64,000 nt of DNA from NCBI GenBank assembly GCA_024349245.1, contig JALDNG010000024.1:6194001-6258000 (forward strand). Reading direction: 5' to 3'. This DNA is from Neodontobutis hainanensis (taxonomy: Eukaryota > Chordata > Actinopteri > Gobiiformes > Odontobutidae). This document shows, one piece after another, positions 62,966 through 64,000 of the stretch. Position numbers and translations under genes: made by a program. The notes beneath the pieces are model-generated. The model had not been told where the DNA came from. It did no database searches and saw nothing but the letters and a program-made list of their open reading frames with translations. Position 1 is the stretch's first letter, and every line of letters begins with the position of its first letter.

Positions 62966-64000
62966 TGGATATAATTCCTTTAGAAGCTTGTAGAAATTGC
63001 CCATACGTTTGGTAAAATGTCATTATTTTGATATAAAAAGCTATTATGCAGTCTTTATAACAACACATGTTCATTTGACTTTTTTTTTGCCTTGCTGGGG
63101 GAATACTTTCCCTAAATATTCTCTCCCGAACCTCCAGCTTTACAAATTATGCACTGGCCACGAGTAACCTTTTGTACTCCGGTTGCTTAACAGTTTGCTG
63201 TCTGTTCAAAACTTATTATTATGCCTGTGATTGTTCCTGAAAACTCACAACAAGCTGTGTACCGTCATTTATGAAAATGTGCTTTCCTCTGACACAATGT
63301 GGAGGCCACTCTGTTGCTTCCTTTTCCCACAACCCTTACTCATTCAGCCTGTTGGGTATTTTAACCTTCATTCAGCTATTGCTCCACCTGTGAGTGATTC
63401 TTGACATTACTTCCAGAGCCAGTCATCAACAGAGGGAACATGTTTTTGTTCCCTAGTGTGAGACAAAATTCCTGAGTGGCCCTGAGTGATGGACTTTTAG
63501 AATGCCTGCTGGTACTCAGAATGTCCTCTAGGAAGGGGCTGTTTTTATAATTATTTGCCAATATATAAGTATCTGCATTGTTTTTCATAAACAGACATCC
63601 ACAAACAGGAATTACTAACTTGCCATAACTGTAATAAGTGAATTAGTCTTTTAGGTGGCTTTGACATTTCACACTACTGTAACCACATCTCCAAGGAGAG
63701 GCCTTGGTTTCACTGATATTTGCTTATCTTCTGTTTGAGCTGAGTCACATTATCTTACTGCGTGCATGTCTGGCTATCTGTTTGTTGGGAGGAATGGGTG
63801 GCAACAGTGTTTGTAATGTCATAATGCCTCATTAAGGCTGTATTGGACAGTATTATATATCATTTGTATTTACAGTGGCCAAAATGCAATGCTCTTTTGT
63901 TAGTATGATCAAAACAACAGTAAAATGATGGTAGATTAGGACATGCATGTCGATGTATAAGCCCCATTTGTTCACTTCCTGTTGTGAAGAGTGCATGGAG
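62966..64000. other. no gene recognised
   Basis: AT-rich sequence to the window end. I looked for the next acer2 exons here and did not find them. Confidence 0.4.

Overview
The window is vertebrate nuclear DNA, almost certainly from a ray-finned (teleost) fish. Genes carry many short exons with GT..AG introns. The gene content is a secretory calcium-binding phosphoprotein (SCPP) cluster ending in sparcl1, joined to a block whose human counterparts lie on 9p (APTX, DNAJA1, SMU1, PLIN2, RPS6, ACER2). The interspersed repeats are fish-type: hAT-like elements, L2/SINE tails and a non-LTR LINE. Exon boundaries were set by hand from splice signals, reading-frame continuity and similarity to families I know. 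No alignment or database search was run.

Region 1 (about 0.3-35.2 kb) is the SCPP cluster. At the left end are small three-coding-exon secreted-protein genes on the minus strand. Two are near-identical tandem copies (756-1149 and 4974-5370). Two have threonine-rich tails (7440-7854 and 13111-13544). Remnants of further copies lie at about 8.6-9.1 kb and 11.9-12.2 kb. Next comes a 20-coding-exon plus-strand gene (14441-17243) in which a seven-exon cassette has been duplicated within the gene. It is followed on the minus strand by an odam-like gene (17612-20105), a P/Q-rich SCPP (21786-22946), a single-exon Gln/Gly/Val-rich gene with a poly-Glu tail (24598-25263), and sparcl1 (26034-29579). An acidic Ser/Glu/Asp-rich SCPP (33219-34980, scpp1-like) on the plus strand closes the cluster. 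The products are expected to be secreted and to act in mineralising matrix or tooth/epithelial surfaces. Nearly all SCPP introns are phase 0, as is typical of the family.

Region 2 (about 35.3-64 kb) holds a tRNA-Ile(AAT) and conserved housekeeping genes, mostly in head-to-head pairs: aptx(-)/dnaja1(+), smu1(-)/perilipin(+), rps6(-)/acer2(+, 3' end beyond the window). The aptx/dnaja1 interval has a three-unit heat-shock element and two perfect CRE palindromes. Two introns of rps6 share a related sequence with paired changes suggesting a structured RNA. The right end is gene-poor and contains a broken LINE with a nested insertion.

The most unusual content is the fast gene birth and decay at the left end: small secreted genes sharing one exon plan, one upstream motif and one TATA position, but with very different C-termini, plus the multi-exon cassette duplication at 14-17 kb.
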